A stretch of 64,000 bases of DNA, taken from the NCBI RefSeq assembly GCF_001577365.1, contig NZ_CP014513.1:4278001-4342000 (forward strand). The letters run 5' to 3'. This document shows, piece after piece, positions 43,799-52,723 of this stretch. Both the position numbers and the translations under genes were made by a program. Within the stretch, counting starts at the first letter, position 1. Every line of letters begins with the position of its first letter. Source of the stretch: Frondihabitans sp. PAMC 28766. Its GTDB lineage: Bacteria; Actinomycetota; Actinomycetes; Actinomycetales; Microbacteriaceae. The notes beneath the pieces were generated by a model, which did no database searches, was not told where the DNA came from, and saw only the letters and a list, made by a program, of their open reading frames with translations.

Positions 43799-44681
43799 CC
43801 TGGATCCGGTTCGCCCACGGGTCGTCGAACGCGAGGGTGCGGCCGTCGTCGGCGGTCTCCACGCCGAAGTGCTTCAACCGCTCGTCGAGCGCCCCGAGCT
43901 CGTCGGCGCCCGGCACCTCGATGCGCACGAGCCCGAGGCCCAGCGCGAGCTGACGGCGACCGGCGCCGGCGCTCTGCCAGGTGTTCATCGCCATGTGGTG
44001 GTGGTACTTGCCGGCGCTGACGAAGAGCGCCTGCGGGCCGAACTCGGTGGTGGCCTCGAAGCCGAGCTGGTCGACGTAGAAGCGGCGCGCGCTCGGCACG
44101 TCGCCGACACTGAGGTGCACGTGCCCCACTGTGGCAGGGCGAGACGCCGCCGCCGCGACGGACGACTCCGACAGGTTCTCGTGCAGGAAGTCGTTCGGAT
44201 CGAGCGCGAGGGTGGCCATGTCGATCTGCCCGTGCGTCCAGCTCCACTCGGTGCGATCGCGATCCCAGTAGAGCTCGATGCCGTTGCCCTCGGGGTCGGT
44301 GAAGTAGAACGCCTTCGACACGAGGTGGTCGGCGCTGCCCGTGAAGGTGTTCGGGTGGCGCGAGGCGACCGCGTAGACGGCGGCGGCGAGATCCTGCTCG
44401 GTCTCGAAGAGGATCGCGGTGTGGAAGAGGCCCGCTTCGCGAGGCCCTGCGTGACGCATGCCCGGCGCGTGCTCGAGGATCACGATCGGCGTGGCGCCGC
44501 GGCCCAGGACGCTCCGGGCCGGGGTGCCGTCGCCGGCCGGCTCGGTCGCGAGCACGGTGAGCGTGACCGCGTCGCGGTAGTAGGTCGTCATCGCGTCGAG
44601 GTCGGCAACACGGAGGGTGACCGCGCCCATCGAGGTGTCGGCGGCGAGGAGATCCTGCGGAGAGGCGGAGCTTGTGGACAT
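43785..44681 (-). CDS. VOC-family ring-cleaving dioxygenase-like protein (CatE type)
   Basis: A 298-residue protein with two glyoxalase/bleomycin-type modules. Metal ligands fit His in GLFHTAI and VGHVHLSVGD, and Glu in GNGIELYWDRDRTEW. Length and the NTWQS block match CatE/catechol-2,3-dioxygenase-like proteins induced by quinones. It is divergent from an aldo/keto reductase with a TTAGTTGT inverted repeat just upstream of its start. A role in catechol or quinone detoxification is likely. Confidence 0.87.
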   Translation of the reverse strand: MSTSSASPQDLLAADTSMGAVTLRVADLDAMTTYYRDAVTLTVLATEPAGDGTPARSVLGRGATPIVILEHAPGMRHAGPREAGLFHTAILFETEQDLAAAVYAVASRHPNTFTGSADHLVSKAFYFTDPEGNGIELYWDRDRTEWSWTHGQIDMATLALDPNDFLHENLSESSVAAAASRPATVGHVHLSVGDVPSARRFYVDQLGFEATTEFGPQALFVSAGKYHHHMAMNTWQSAGAGRRQLALGLGLVRIEVPGADELGALDERLKHFGVETADDGRTLAFDDPWANRIQVTAK

Positions 44682-44701
44682 GTCACCGATCTTATCACCC
44701 G

Positions 44702-44721
44702 TTAGTTGTAGCGACAACTAA
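44702..44721. promoter_or_regulatory. Predicted MarR-type operator, 8-bp perfect arms
   Basis: TTAGTTGT-AGCG-ACAACTAA lies 20 bp upstream of the VOC gene start. This type of spaced repeat is typical for MarR-family redox regulators, but none is adjacent, so the regulator must be encoded elsewhere. Confidence 0.6.
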
Positions 44722-44815
44722 ATTCGTGACCCCGTCTGGGGAAGGGCTTCAGGAGGCGACGGGTTGGCTTAACACGTCGGCCCACCCGGTCGACGAGACG
44801 AAAGGACATCACCCG

Positions 44816-45682
44816 ATGACCATCGAATCACTTCCCGCACAGGCCGCCGGCACCTTCGACCTCGGCGGAGACCTCACCGTCAACCGACTCGGTTTCGGCA
44901 GCATGCAGCTGACCGGCCCGGGAGTCTGGGGCCCGCCGAAAGACGAGGCCGAGGCGATCCGCGTGCTGCGGCGCTCGGTCGAGTTGGGCGTCAACTTCAT
45001 CGACACCGCCGACTCGTACGGCCCGGCGGTCGCCGAACCCCTCATCGCAAAGGCGCTCAAGCCCTACCCGAGCGACCTCGTGATCGCGACCAAGGGCGGG
45101 CTCACTCGCTCGGGCCCGAACGAGTGGCCGCCGGTCGGTCGGCCCGAGTACCTCCGCCAGCAGACCGAGATGAGCCTCCGCTGGCTCGGCGTCGACCGCA
45201 TCGACCTCTACCAGCTGCACCGCATCGATGCGAAGGTGCCGCTCGAAGACCAGGTTGGTGAGCTCAAGAAGCTGCAGGACGAGGGAAAGATCCGCCACAT
45301 CGGCCTCAGCGAGGTCTCGATCGACGACGTGAAGGCAGCCCAGAAGGTCGCCACGATCGCCTCGGTGCAGAACCTCTTCAACCTGACCGACCGTTCGGCC
45401 GAGCCGCTGCTCGACTGGTCGACGGAGCAGGGCATCGCCTTCATCCCGTGGTTCCCGCTCGCGACCGGCTCGCTCGCAGGCGAAGGGTCGCCGTTGGCCG
45501 AGCTCGCCGAGAAGAAGAGTGCGACGCCGTCGCAACTCGCTCTGGCCTGGCTGCTCAAGCGCTCGCCCGTCATGCTGCCGATCCCGGGCACCTCAAGCGT
45601 CGAGCACCTCGACGACAACATGCACGGCGCCGAGATCGAGTTGAGCGACGCGGAGTTCGCCGAACTCAACGCGATCGCATAG
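44816..45682 (+). CDS. Aldo/keto reductase
   Basis: NADPH-dependent aldehyde/ketone reductase, 288 residues. The catalytic tetrad is visible: Asp and Tyr in FIDTADSYGP, Lys in VIATKGGLTR, and His in LYQLHRID. GAAAGGA precedes the ATG at 44816. A GC-rich hairpin followed by TTT ends the gene. It shares its promoter gap with the VOC protein, so the two probably respond to the same electrophile stress. Confidence 0.9.
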   Translation: MTIESLPAQAAGTFDLGGDLTVNRLGFGSMQLTGPGVWGPPKDEAEAIRVLRRSVELGVNFIDTADSYGPAVAEPLIAKALKPYPSDLVIATKGGLTRSGPNEWPPVGRPEYLRQQTEMSLRWLGVDRIDLYQLHRIDAKVPLEDQVGELKKLQDEGKIRHIGLSEVSIDDVKAAQKVATIASVQNLFNLTDRSAEPLLDWSTEQGIAFIPWFPLATGSLAGEGSPLAELAEKKSATPSQLALAWLLKRSPVMLPIPGTSSVEHLDDNMHGAEIELSDAEFAELNAIA

Positions 45683-45698
45683 CGCGCGAGTTATCCAC

Positions 45699-45728
45699 AG
45701 GGGTGTCGGGCCTGGCCCCGGCACCCCT
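45699..45728 (+). terminator. Rho-independent terminator of the aldo/keto reductase gene
   Basis: AGGGGTGtcGGG pairs with CCC(cgg)CACCCCT, followed by TTTCG, 17 bp after the stop. Confidence 0.65.
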
Positions 45729-45751
45729 TTCGCGTAGGTACCCTTGTTGCC

Positions 45752-46537
45752 GTGACAGACATGAGCCTCCGCCTCCCGACGACGACGTTCCAGGCGGTCC
45801 TGAACCTCGGTGCGAAGACGGCAGCCGTCGTGCCGCCGCCCTCGAACCTCGGCAAACCCGATCTCTACGGCGACTGGGACGAAGAGACGGGGCAGTCGAG
45901 CCTCGCGGTCGAGTTCGCCTCGGGCCAGGTGCACCTCGAGACCGTCGACGACGGCATCGACTACCACTTCCACACCGGCACAGGTGACGAAGCCCAGCGC
46001 AGCCCCTGGCCCTCCAGCGTCACCGACCCGGTGGTGCAGTGGGCGTCACTGCTGCTCTCCGACTTCCATCTGCGCATGCCCGAGCTGCTCGAAGACCTCG
46101 AAGAGGCTGCGGCCTGGCACGACGAGGGCTACGAGCTCTACGTCTGCGAAGTCGAAGAGCCCACCCACCTCGACCTCATCACCGTCGACATCGAAGGCGA
46201 GCTACTCACGCTGCCCTGGCTCGGCGCCGGATTCGTCGATCACGACCACATCGACGGCGACAACCACCCGATCGCCCTGCTCTGGTCGACGGTGCAGGAT
46301 GCCGACGGCGTGCCGATCGCCGAGGCCCGCCTCGACCCGGTCACCGAGCTCCCTGTCACGACGGCGCTGCCCGGTGTCGACTGGGCCGAGGTCGGCATGC
46401 CCGCCGACGAGGTGCTCTCGTGGCTCGAGGGCATCTACCTCAACCACCACGTGCTGCCCGACGCTGTCGGCACCCTCATCACCGCGTCGCTCGAGCGCAT
46501 GGGCGGCGTCGACGGCGTCGCTTCGCAGCAGCTCTAG
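45752..46537 (+). CDS. Acidic protein of unknown function
   Basis: A 261-residue soluble, strongly acidic protein I cannot assign. It contains many Asp/Glu/Trp/His residues, e.g. LPWLGAGFVDHDHIDGDNHPIALLW and NLGKPDLYGDWDEETG, but no recognisable nucleotide- or metal-binding motif. The GTG at 45752 or the ATG three codons later could be the start. High GC3 and lack of a rival frame make it a confident gene. It is convergent with the SDR gene. Confidence 0.65.
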   Translation: MTDMSLRLPTTTFQAVLNLGAKTAAVVPPPSNLGKPDLYGDWDEETGQSSLAVEFASGQVHLETVDDGIDYHFHTGTGDEAQRSPWPSSVTDPVVQWASLLLSDFHLRMPELLEDLEEAAAWHDEGYELYVCEVEEPTHLDLITVDIEGELLTLPWLGAGFVDHDHIDGDNHPIALLWSTVQDADGVPIAEARLDPVTELPVTTALPGVDWAEVGMPADEVLSWLEGIYLNHHVLPDAVGTLITASLERMGGVDGVASQQL

Positions 46538-46569
46538 GCGCCACCCCTCGCTTCGCCCCGGGGCAGCCG

Positions 46570-47321
46570 TCACGACGCCGGCTCGGCGGCGCCGACGAGC
46601 GCGAGCGCATCGGCGATCTCGGTCGGCTCGGACATGCGGATGGACCGGCCGTCGATGCTCGCGTCCGCCGAGACGCCGACGGCGACCAGCCCGACCTGAT
46701 CGGCGGTCACCCATCCGGGCTCACCGGCCACGACGCGCGTGCTGACCGGGCCGAGCACCAGCGCGAACGCGCGGTTGGCGCCCTCGAGCTCGGCGACCAG
46801 AACCTGCTGCATCATGAGCACGGCGGCCTGCTCCATGCTGACGAGACCGCTGGTCGGCACGGGCCAGGATGCCGAGGCGCCGACGACGACCGCGTACGAG
46901 CCGCCCGGCGTCAGCCGCGGGATGACGGCACGAGCCACAGCCATGTGCGCTGTCGCCAGCCCGACGAACGCTGTGGACCAGTCCGACTCGTCGATCTCCC
47001 AGAGTCGCCTGCCGGCCCACCAGCCACCGATCGGGGCCACGACGTCGTCGATTCCGCCGAGGTTCGCCACCATCTGCACCGCGAGGTCGTCGGCTCCGGC
47101 GAACGACGTGTAGTCGTGGACGACGAGGTGGAGGCGCTCGGTGGCGGCCGGCCCCAGCAGGGCACGGAACTCGTCGGCGCGCTCCTGGCTGCGGGTCGGT
47201 ACGACGACGTCGGCCCCGGCGTCGAGATAGCGGCGGACGACCCCTTCGCCGACGGCCCCGTCCCGCCGGGGACGAGGACGCGGTGGCCGGAGAGATCGGG
47301 AAGAGTGAGCGAGGCGGACAT
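46570..47321 (-). pseudogene. Short-chain dehydrogenase-like protein, broken by one apparent base deletion
   Basis: Starts at ATG 47321 (AAGGAG upstream) with MSASLTLPDLSGHRVLVPGGTG, then passes into another frame at the CCCC run 47256-47259 to read AVGEGVVRRYLDAGADVVVPTR and on to 46570. Adding one base gives a 250-residue Rossmann SDR-like protein with the TGxxxxxG-like cofactor turn. The usual Tyr-x3-Lys is replaced by MEQAAVLMMQQ, so it may be an atypical, non-catalytic or NmrA-like member. It is divergent from a MarR regulator and shares its operators. Confidence 0.78.
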
Positions 47322-47341
47322 GAGAACTCCTTGGGATAGCG

Positions 47342-47421
47342 GTTGGCTCTGCCAACGTTGGTATTACCAACATACGTGCGTTCATTGGGATACACAACCT
47401 TTTTCTGTTGGAGTCGCCAAC
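47342..47421. promoter_or_regulatory. Three GTTGG-N5-CCAAC operators
   Basis: GTTGGCTCTGCCAAC (47342-47356) and GTTGGTATTACCAAC (47357-47371) are directly adjacent, and GTTGGAGTCGCCAAC (47407-47421) lies 50 bp further on, about five helical turns away. They span the divergent SDR/MarR promoters. Confidence 0.8.
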
Positions 47422-47436
47422 GATTATGCTGAGGTC

Positions 47437-47892
47437 ATGACAGACGACGACGCCCTTCTGCCGCCCGCCCGCCTCCGGGAGCTCACGCAGTGGCAGGTCA
47501 GCAAGATCTCCACCCTGGGGGCGCGACTCACCGCGGCACGGATGCCGCTGCACGGGCGGGCCGATTTCGCCATCCTGTCGGCGCTCGACGAGTACGGGCC
47601 CCTCAGCCAGGCCGAGCTCGGCCGCCGCCTCGGCCTCGACCGCAACGATGTCAACGGCGTCGTCAACCGACTGGACGCCGCAGAGCAGGTCGTCCGCGAG
47701 ACCGACCCCGCCGACCGGCGCCGCAACATCATCACGATCACTCGAGCCGGCAGCGCCCACCTCTCTGTGCTCGACGGGCACGCTGCGGACGTCCAGGCCG
47801 AGCTTGTCCACACCCTCGACGAGTCCGAGCGGCGACAGCTCCACGCCCTCCTCACCAAGGTGCTCGCCGGCCACACGCCTCAGCCGGCCTGA
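47437..47892 (+). CDS. MarR-family regulator
   Basis: A 151-residue winged-helix repressor: AILSALDEYGPLSQAELGRRLGLDRNDVNGVVNRLDAAEQVVRETDPADRRRNIITITRAG covers the recognition helix and wing (about 48-108), including the DRR wing motif. The ATG at 47437 directly follows the third GTTGG-N5-CCAAC site, so tight autorepression is expected along with control of the SDR gene. No conserved redox Cys is seen. Confidence 0.88.
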   Translation: MTDDDALLPPARLRELTQWQVSKISTLGARLTAARMPLHGRADFAILSALDEYGPLSQAELGRRLGLDRNDVNGVVNRLDAAEQVVRETDPADRRRNIITITRAGSAHLSVLDGHAADVQAELVHTLDESERRQLHALLTKVLAGHTPQPA

Positions 47893-47963
47893 CCCGGCGG
47901 CTCGCCCGACGGCCTTGCCGGACTGGCTTGCCGAACGGCCCTGCCCGAAGGAGCGCGGGGGCA

Positions 47964-48983
47964 TCAGGCGGCGCTGCGCTCCGAGAAGGGGCGACGACGA
48001 CGGGCCACCTGTGCGATGGAGGCCGGCACGTAGGCCTGATCGAGCGTGCCGATGTCGGTGCCGGGCGCGACGATCTCGTCGATCCTGTCGAGCACGTCGT
48101 CGGAGAGGACGGTGTCGACGCCGGCGAGGAGGTCGTCGAGCTGCGCCTCAGTGCGAGCGCCGAGAAGGGCGCTGGTGACGGCAGGATGCGAGATGGCGAA
48201 GGCCATCGCGAGGTGCGGCATTGAGACGCCAGCCTCGTCTGCCAGCGAGACCAGCTCTTCGACGGCGTCGATGCGGCGCTCGTCGGTGAAGGTCGTCATG
48301 TACTTCGCACGGTTGAGATCCGTCTCCTGACCGCGACGCACTCGGCCGGTCAGCATGCCCTGCCCGAGGGGACCCCAGACGAGGATCCCCATCCCGAACT
48401 GCTCGGCAACGGGAAAGATCTCGCGCTCGACGCTGCGATTGAGGATCGAGTAGGGCGGCTGCTCGGTGCGAAGGCGCTCGAGGCCGCGACTTTCGGACAT
48501 CCACTGCGCCTGGACGATGTCGGAGACCGGGAGAGCCGATGTACCGAAGGCTCGGACCTTGCCGGCGTGGACAAGGTCGCTGAGCGTCGAGATGGTCTCT
48601 TCGAGGTCGCTGTCGGGGTCGGGCCTGTGCATCTGATAGACGTCGATCCAGTCGGTCTGGAGGCGGCGCAGCGATGCGTCGACCGCCTTCGTGACCCACC
48701 GACGCGAGCCGCCCCGATGGTTCGGCTCGTCGCCGAGCGGGCGACCGAATTTCGTGGCCAGCACGACGTCGTCGCGACGGCCCTTCAGCGCGCGGCCGAC
48801 GATCTCCTCTGAGTCGCCGTAGACGTCGGCCGTGTCGACGAGGTTGATGCCGGCGTCGAGAGCCTTGTGGATGATGCGCGCGGACTCGTCTTCGGTGTTG
48901 CCCATCGAGGTGGCGAAGTTGAGCGCGCCGAGCGCGTAGGGGCTGACTTTGATGCCGGTGCGGCCGAGTGTGCGGTAGTGCAT
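47964..48983 (-). CDS. Aldo/keto reductase (AKR11/12-like)
   Basis: A 339-residue NADPH-dependent reductase: NLVDTADVYGDSEE gives the Asp and Tyr, VVLATKFGRP the Lys, and VYQMHRPDP the His. ALGALNFATSMGNT at the start and the DQAYVPASI tail match the larger YajO/perakine-like subgroup. It is divergent from a TetR gene over two CGGAA-N5-TTCCG sites. Confidence 0.9.
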   Translation of the reverse strand: MHYRTLGRTGIKVSPYALGALNFATSMGNTEDESARIIHKALDAGINLVDTADVYGDSEEIVGRALKGRRDDVVLATKFGRPLGDEPNHRGGSRRWVTKAVDASLRRLQTDWIDVYQMHRPDPDSDLEETISTLSDLVHAGKVRAFGTSALPVSDIVQAQWMSESRGLERLRTEQPPYSILNRSVEREIFPVAEQFGMGILVWGPLGQGMLTGRVRRGQETDLNRAKYMTTFTDERRIDAVEELVSLADEAGVSMPHLAMAFAISHPAVTSALLGARTEAQLDDLLAGVDTVLSDDVLDRIDEIVAPGTDIGTLDQAYVPASIAQVARRRRPFSERSAA

Positions 48984-49035
48984 GAGTGTCTCCAGACCTT
49001 GTGACGGGGTCTCCGCGATCTATACTCGAGTCAAA

Positions 49036-49073
49036 CGGAATGTCTTTCCGCAACTATACGGAATTGCTTTCCG
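49036..49073. promoter_or_regulatory. Two CGGAA-N5-TTCCG operators
   Basis: CGGAATGTCTTTCCG (49036-49050) and CGGAATTGCTTTCCG (49059-49073) are both perfect palindromes with 5-bp centres, spaced 23 bp start to start, in the aldo/keto reductase-TetR gap. Confidence 0.8.
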
Positions 49074-49109
49074 GTATGCAAGAGCAGCCGACACCCTCAT
49101 GGAGACCAA

Positions 49110-49672
49110 ATGACCACGTCCGGGCCGACCCGCCGGCGCCGATCCGACGCCGAGCAGAACGCAGCGGCGGTAGTCGAGGCCGCCACCACCGTCTTCGCCC
49201 GCAGCGGAGTCGACGCCCGGCGAAGGAGATCACCGACCTCGCGGGTGTCGGTGTCGGCACGATGTACCGCCACTTCCCGCGCCGCTCCGACCTGGTCGCC
49301 GCCGTTATGGCCAACGAGATCGATGCCTGCGCCGACGCGGCGGTGACGCTGGCCGCCACCGCGGAGCCGGGCGTCGCCCTCATGACGTGGGTGGAGAAGT
49401 ACATCGAACTGGTCGCGACCAAACGCGGTTTCGCGGCCGCTCTCAATTCGGGTGATCCCGGCCTCCACGACATCGGCCCCTATGTGCGCGAGCGCCTCGA
49501 GCCCGCGCTTCAGACTCTGCTCGACTCCGCGCGAAAGGCAGGCGACATCCACTCCGAGACCACGGCCACCGAGCTCATCGTCGCGATCGCTCTGCTCTGC
49601 CACCCTGTGCCCGACGAAGACACGGCATTCAATCGCTCACTGATCCGCGTGTTTCTACAGGGCCTTCGCTGA
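49110..49672 (+). pseudogene. TetR-family regulator, broken by one apparent base deletion
   Basis: ATG 49110 reads MTTSGPTRRRRSDAEQNAAAVVEAATTVFARSGVDA. The frame changes at the CCC run 49216-49218, and the reading continues as AKEITDLAGVGVGTMYRHFPRRSDLVAAV to 49672. One added C restores a 187-residue TetR with an intact helix-turn-helix. As written, the break lies inside the DNA-binding domain, so no repressor would be made and the divergent reductase would be unregulated. A sequencing error is more likely. Confidence 0.82.
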
Positions 49673-49699
49673 CTCGCGCGGCCGCGACCGACCGGATCG

Positions 49700-50458
49700 C
49701 TACTGCAGGGCCGCGATGGCCCGATCCAGCCATTCGCCGAGCAGTGCGCGCTCGGGCTCGCTGAACATCTCGAGGTCGTTCACGGTCGCCCGGAGCGCGA
49801 CCGCAGGCCCCAACGCCGCCGCCTCTGCGGGCGCCTCGCCGGATGCGTGGGCGACTCGCGGCGACCCGTCGGCATCCGTCACGATCTGCGCGAGCACGGC
49901 CTCGAACATCGAGTCGGCGAGGCCGGGATCGCGCTGGTCGGGCGAGGTCGACAGCAGGATGTGGATCGCGCCGGTACCAGCCGCTTGCACGAGGTAGACC
50001 GCTCGCGCCTCGGACGCCCGCAGGCGCCCGGCGAGAGCGACCCGGTGAACACGGGCCTCGAGCACCCGGCGGCCCGACTCGGCCGCCTCGGAGTTCATCA
50101 CCCGGTTCGGATCGCTGAGCAGTCGGAAGAGCGCCGGATTCGCGACCCCGAATTCGATCTGAGCTCGCCAGCCGGCCCGCAGATCGTCGACAGGATCGAC
50201 GTCGTCGGCCGCGGCGGCCTCGACGACTGCCGCCTTCGACGAGACGTACGTGGCCATGACGTGTTCGGCGACCGCCTCGAGCAGACCGTCCTTGTCGCCG
50301 AAGAGACGGTAGATCGTCGGGGCCTGAATTCCGGCCGCCTGGGCGACGCCACGAGTCGTGACGGCCGCCGGCCCCTCCTGCTGCAGCAGGCGAGCCGCGG
50401 CCTCGACGATCTTCGCCCGATTGTCGGCCCGACTGTCGCCCCGGATGATCTCGCTCAC
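49700..50458 (-). CDS. TetR-family regulator
   Basis: A 252-residue TetR protein: helix-turn-helix VTTRGVAQAAGIQAPTIYRLFGDKDGLLEAV (about 33-63), with a long effector domain. The start is GTG 50458. It is divergent from an NmrA-like reductase; a CTAACAGTTAG palindrome lies between. It converges on the preceding TetR gene. Confidence 0.88.
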   Translation of the reverse strand: MSEIIRGDSRADNRAKIVEAAARLLQQEGPAAVTTRGVAQAAGIQAPTIYRLFGDKDGLLEAVAEHVMATYVSSKAAVVEAAAADDVDPVDDLRAGWRAQIEFGVANPALFRLLSDPNRVMNSEAAESGRRVLEARVHRVALAGRLRASEARAVYLVQAAGTGAIHILLSTSPDQRDPGLADSMFEAVLAQIVTDADGSPRVAHASGEAPAEAAALGPAVALRATVNDLEMFSEPERALLGEWLDRAIAALQ

Positions 50459-50482
50459 GAATCAACGATAACCCAGTCTTGC

Positions 50483-50493
50483 TAACAGTTAGT
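50483..50493. promoter_or_regulatory. Predicted TetR operator
   Basis: CTAAC-A-GTTAG, a perfect 11-bp palindrome in the 86-bp divergent gap, with a TGATACGCTT stretch following that could hold the reductase -10 box. Confidence 0.6.
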
Positions 50494-50544
50494 TTCCGAT
50501 GATACGCTTTTTACCAATCCACTGGAAACAAGAGAGGTCGTCCC

Positions 50545-51414
50545 ATGATCATCGTCACCGGCGCCACTGGCGCCCTCAACGGCGCGACCGTCGACCACCT
50601 GCTCGAGCGTCTGCCCCCGAGCGAGATCACTGTCGTGGCCCGCGACGCAGCCAAGGCTCAGCGGTTCGCCGATCGCGGCGTCGCCGTCCGGGTCGGCGGC
50701 GACTACTCCGACACCGCATCCCTGCCGAGGGCATTCGAGGGTGCCGACCAGCTGCTTCTCGTCTCGTCGAACGATCCCGGCGCCGACGCCGTCTCGCTGC
50801 ACGGGGCCGCCATCGATGCCGCCAAGAGCGTCGGCGTCGGCCGAATCCTCTACACGAGCCACCAGGGCGCAACTGTCGGCAGCCCGTTCTTCCCCGCCGA
50901 CATCCACGCGCGCACCGAGCAGCTGCTCGCCGACTCCGGTGTCGCGTGGACGTCGATGCGCAACGGCTTCTACCTGCACAGCCTCACCTGGTTGGCAGGC
51001 CCGTGGCGCGAGACCGGTGTCATCACCGTTCCCGGCGAGGGCAAGGTCTCGTGGACGGCGCGAGAAGACGCGGCCCAGGCGGCCGCCGCCATCCTGCTCT
51101 CCGACGGCGAGTACGACGGGCCGACCACGATCACGGCAAGCGCGGCTGTGACCTTCGACGAGGTGGCGGCGATCGCCTCCGACCTGACCGGACGCACGAT
51201 CGGCTTCTCGCGGGTCTCCGAAGACGAGTGGGTCGCAGGCGAGATCGCCTCAGGGCAGGCGGAGCAGACCGCGCGATTCCTCCTCGGGTTCTACCAGGCC
51301 ACCGATCAGGGGCTCTTCGCCGGCACCGACCCGCTGCTCGCAACCCTGCTGGGCCACGAGCCGCGCACCGTGCGCGACTTCCTCGCCGAGCCCCCGGCAC
51401 CCTCCGCCTGGTGA
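50545..51414 (+). CDS. NmrA-like NAD(P)H-binding oxidoreductase (QorB type)
   Basis: A 289-residue atypical SDR: IIVTGATGALNGATVDHLL binds the dinucleotide, TVVARDAAKAQRF supplies the phosphate-binding Arg, and YTSHQGATVGSPF and SMRNGFYLHSL resemble quinone-oxidoreductase-2-like proteins. It probably reduces quinones or acts as a redox sensor. It pairs with the divergent TetR, a common layout for this family. Confidence 0.88.
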   Translation: MIIVTGATGALNGATVDHLLERLPPSEITVVARDAAKAQRFADRGVAVRVGGDYSDTASLPRAFEGADQLLLVSSNDPGADAVSLHGAAIDAAKSVGVGRILYTSHQGATVGSPFFPADIHARTEQLLADSGVAWTSMRNGFYLHSLTWLAGPWRETGVITVPGEGKVSWTAREDAAQAAAAILLSDGEYDGPTTITASAAVTFDEVAAIASDLTGRTIGFSRVSEDEWVAGEIASGQAEQTARFLLGFYQATDQGLFAGTDPLLATLLGHEPRTVRDFLAEPPAPSAW

Positions 51415-51519
51415 CGGCTAGGCGGCACACGGCGACAGGGCCAGCGCCAGTGCCGGTATCAGGCCATCGAGCACTCGCACGAGGAGTCGCTGACGCCGGG
51501 CACCTGACATGCTGATGCG

Positions 51520-52689
51520 ATGCCCCTGCAACTGCCGCCCCGCCGCTCGACCGGCGCATCCTCGCGCAACCGGCCGTCCAGGTCGCGCGTCCGGCGCCCC
51601 ACCGTGACGAGCCGCCGAAACGGCGCGAGCCCGAAGCCTCGGCTCATCACGGTGCAGGCCTTCCGAGTCGGCCTCGTCGGCGTGCTCGGCGTTGGCCTGG
51701 GTCTCGCGATCATCGGCGGAATCCAGACGATCGCCTCGCTGCTCACGTACATCGGCGTCGCCTACTTCCTTTCGCTGGCGGTCGAGCCGATCATCCAGTG
51801 GGCAGGTCAGCACCGGGTTCCGCGCTGGTCGGCAGTCAGCGGCATCTTCCTGATCCTCGTGGTGGCGGCCGCCGCCCTCGTCCTGACCGTCGTGCCCCTG
51901 GTCACGCACCAGATCGTCGGGCTGGCCAAACGGGCACCGACGGCGCTGCACACGCTGACGAACGAGCCGTGGTTCGCCGACTTCACCAAGTCGCTCGGGG
52001 TCGACGGCGGCGTGGACGGCCTCGTCAAGGCGGCGAGCAACTTCTTGAAAGATCCCGCGCACCTGCAGTCGATCGGCGGCGGACTCCTGTCGGTGGGCAC
52101 GGGCGTCGTCGACGGGGCGACAGCCGTCTTCGTCGTCCTCATCCTCACCGCGTACTTCACCTCGACGCTGCCGGCGATCACCAACAAGGCGTTCCAGCTG
52201 ATCCCGGCATCGAAGGCGGGCTCGTGGCGCCCCGTCTACGACGAGATGACCCATTCGGTCGGGCGGTACGTCGCAGGTCAGGTGCTTCTGGCGGCATTCA
52301 ACGCGCTGCTGACCTGCATCCTGCTGCTCGTCTTCCACGTGCCGGGCGTCGCCCTGCTGACCGCCGTCGCGTTCGTCGGTGCGCTCATCCCGATCGTCGG
52401 CACGATCGTCGAAGCCCTGATCATCATCGTCGTCTGCTTGTTCACGTCGCCGGCCGCCACGATCGCCGCGGTCATCTTCTACATCGTCTACCACCCGCTC
52501 GAGGCCTACATCCTCACCCCGCGTGTGATGGCGCGAGCCGTGCACGTCCCCGGTGCGCTCGTCGTCATCGCCGTGATCGGCGGCGGCGCACTCGGCGGCA
52601 TCCTCGGCGCTCTCGTCGCCGTGCCGATCATGGCCGCCGCCGTAGTGCTGGTCGAACGGGTCATCGTTCCTTGGCAGCGAAAGCGCTAG
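51520..52689 (+). CDS. AI-2E family (UPF0118) membrane transporter
   Basis: A 389-residue polytopic protein with a basic N-terminal tail (1-40) and eight predicted helices. The family's central soluble stretch (about 130-195) is followed by IGGGLLSVGTGVVDGATAVFVVLILTAYF and the re-entrant-like VGALIPIVGTIVEALI. Family members have been linked to autoinducer-2 export or Na+/H+ antiport; substrate unknown. The start is ATG 51520; it stands alone. Confidence 0.88.
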   Translation: MPLQLPPRRSTGASSRNRPSRSRVRRPTVTSRRNGASPKPRLITVQAFRVGLVGVLGVGLGLAIIGGIQTIASLLTYIGVAYFLSLAVEPIIQWAGQHRVPRWSAVSGIFLILVVAAAALVLTVVPLVTHQIVGLAKRAPTALHTLTNEPWFADFTKSLGVDGGVDGLVKAASNFLKDPAHLQSIGGGLLSVGTGVVDGATAVFVVLILTAYFTSTLPAITNKAFQLIPASKAGSWRPVYDEMTHSVGRYVAGQVLLAAFNALLTCILLLVFHVPGVALLTAVAFVGALIPIVGTIVEALIIIVVCLFTSPAATIAAVIFYIVYHPLEAYILTPRVMARAVHVPGALVVIAVIGGGALGGILGALVAVPIMAAAVVLVERVIVPWQRKR

Positions 52690-52723
52690 CGTTCTCGAAG
52701 GCCGAACTCACCGGAGGAAGACA

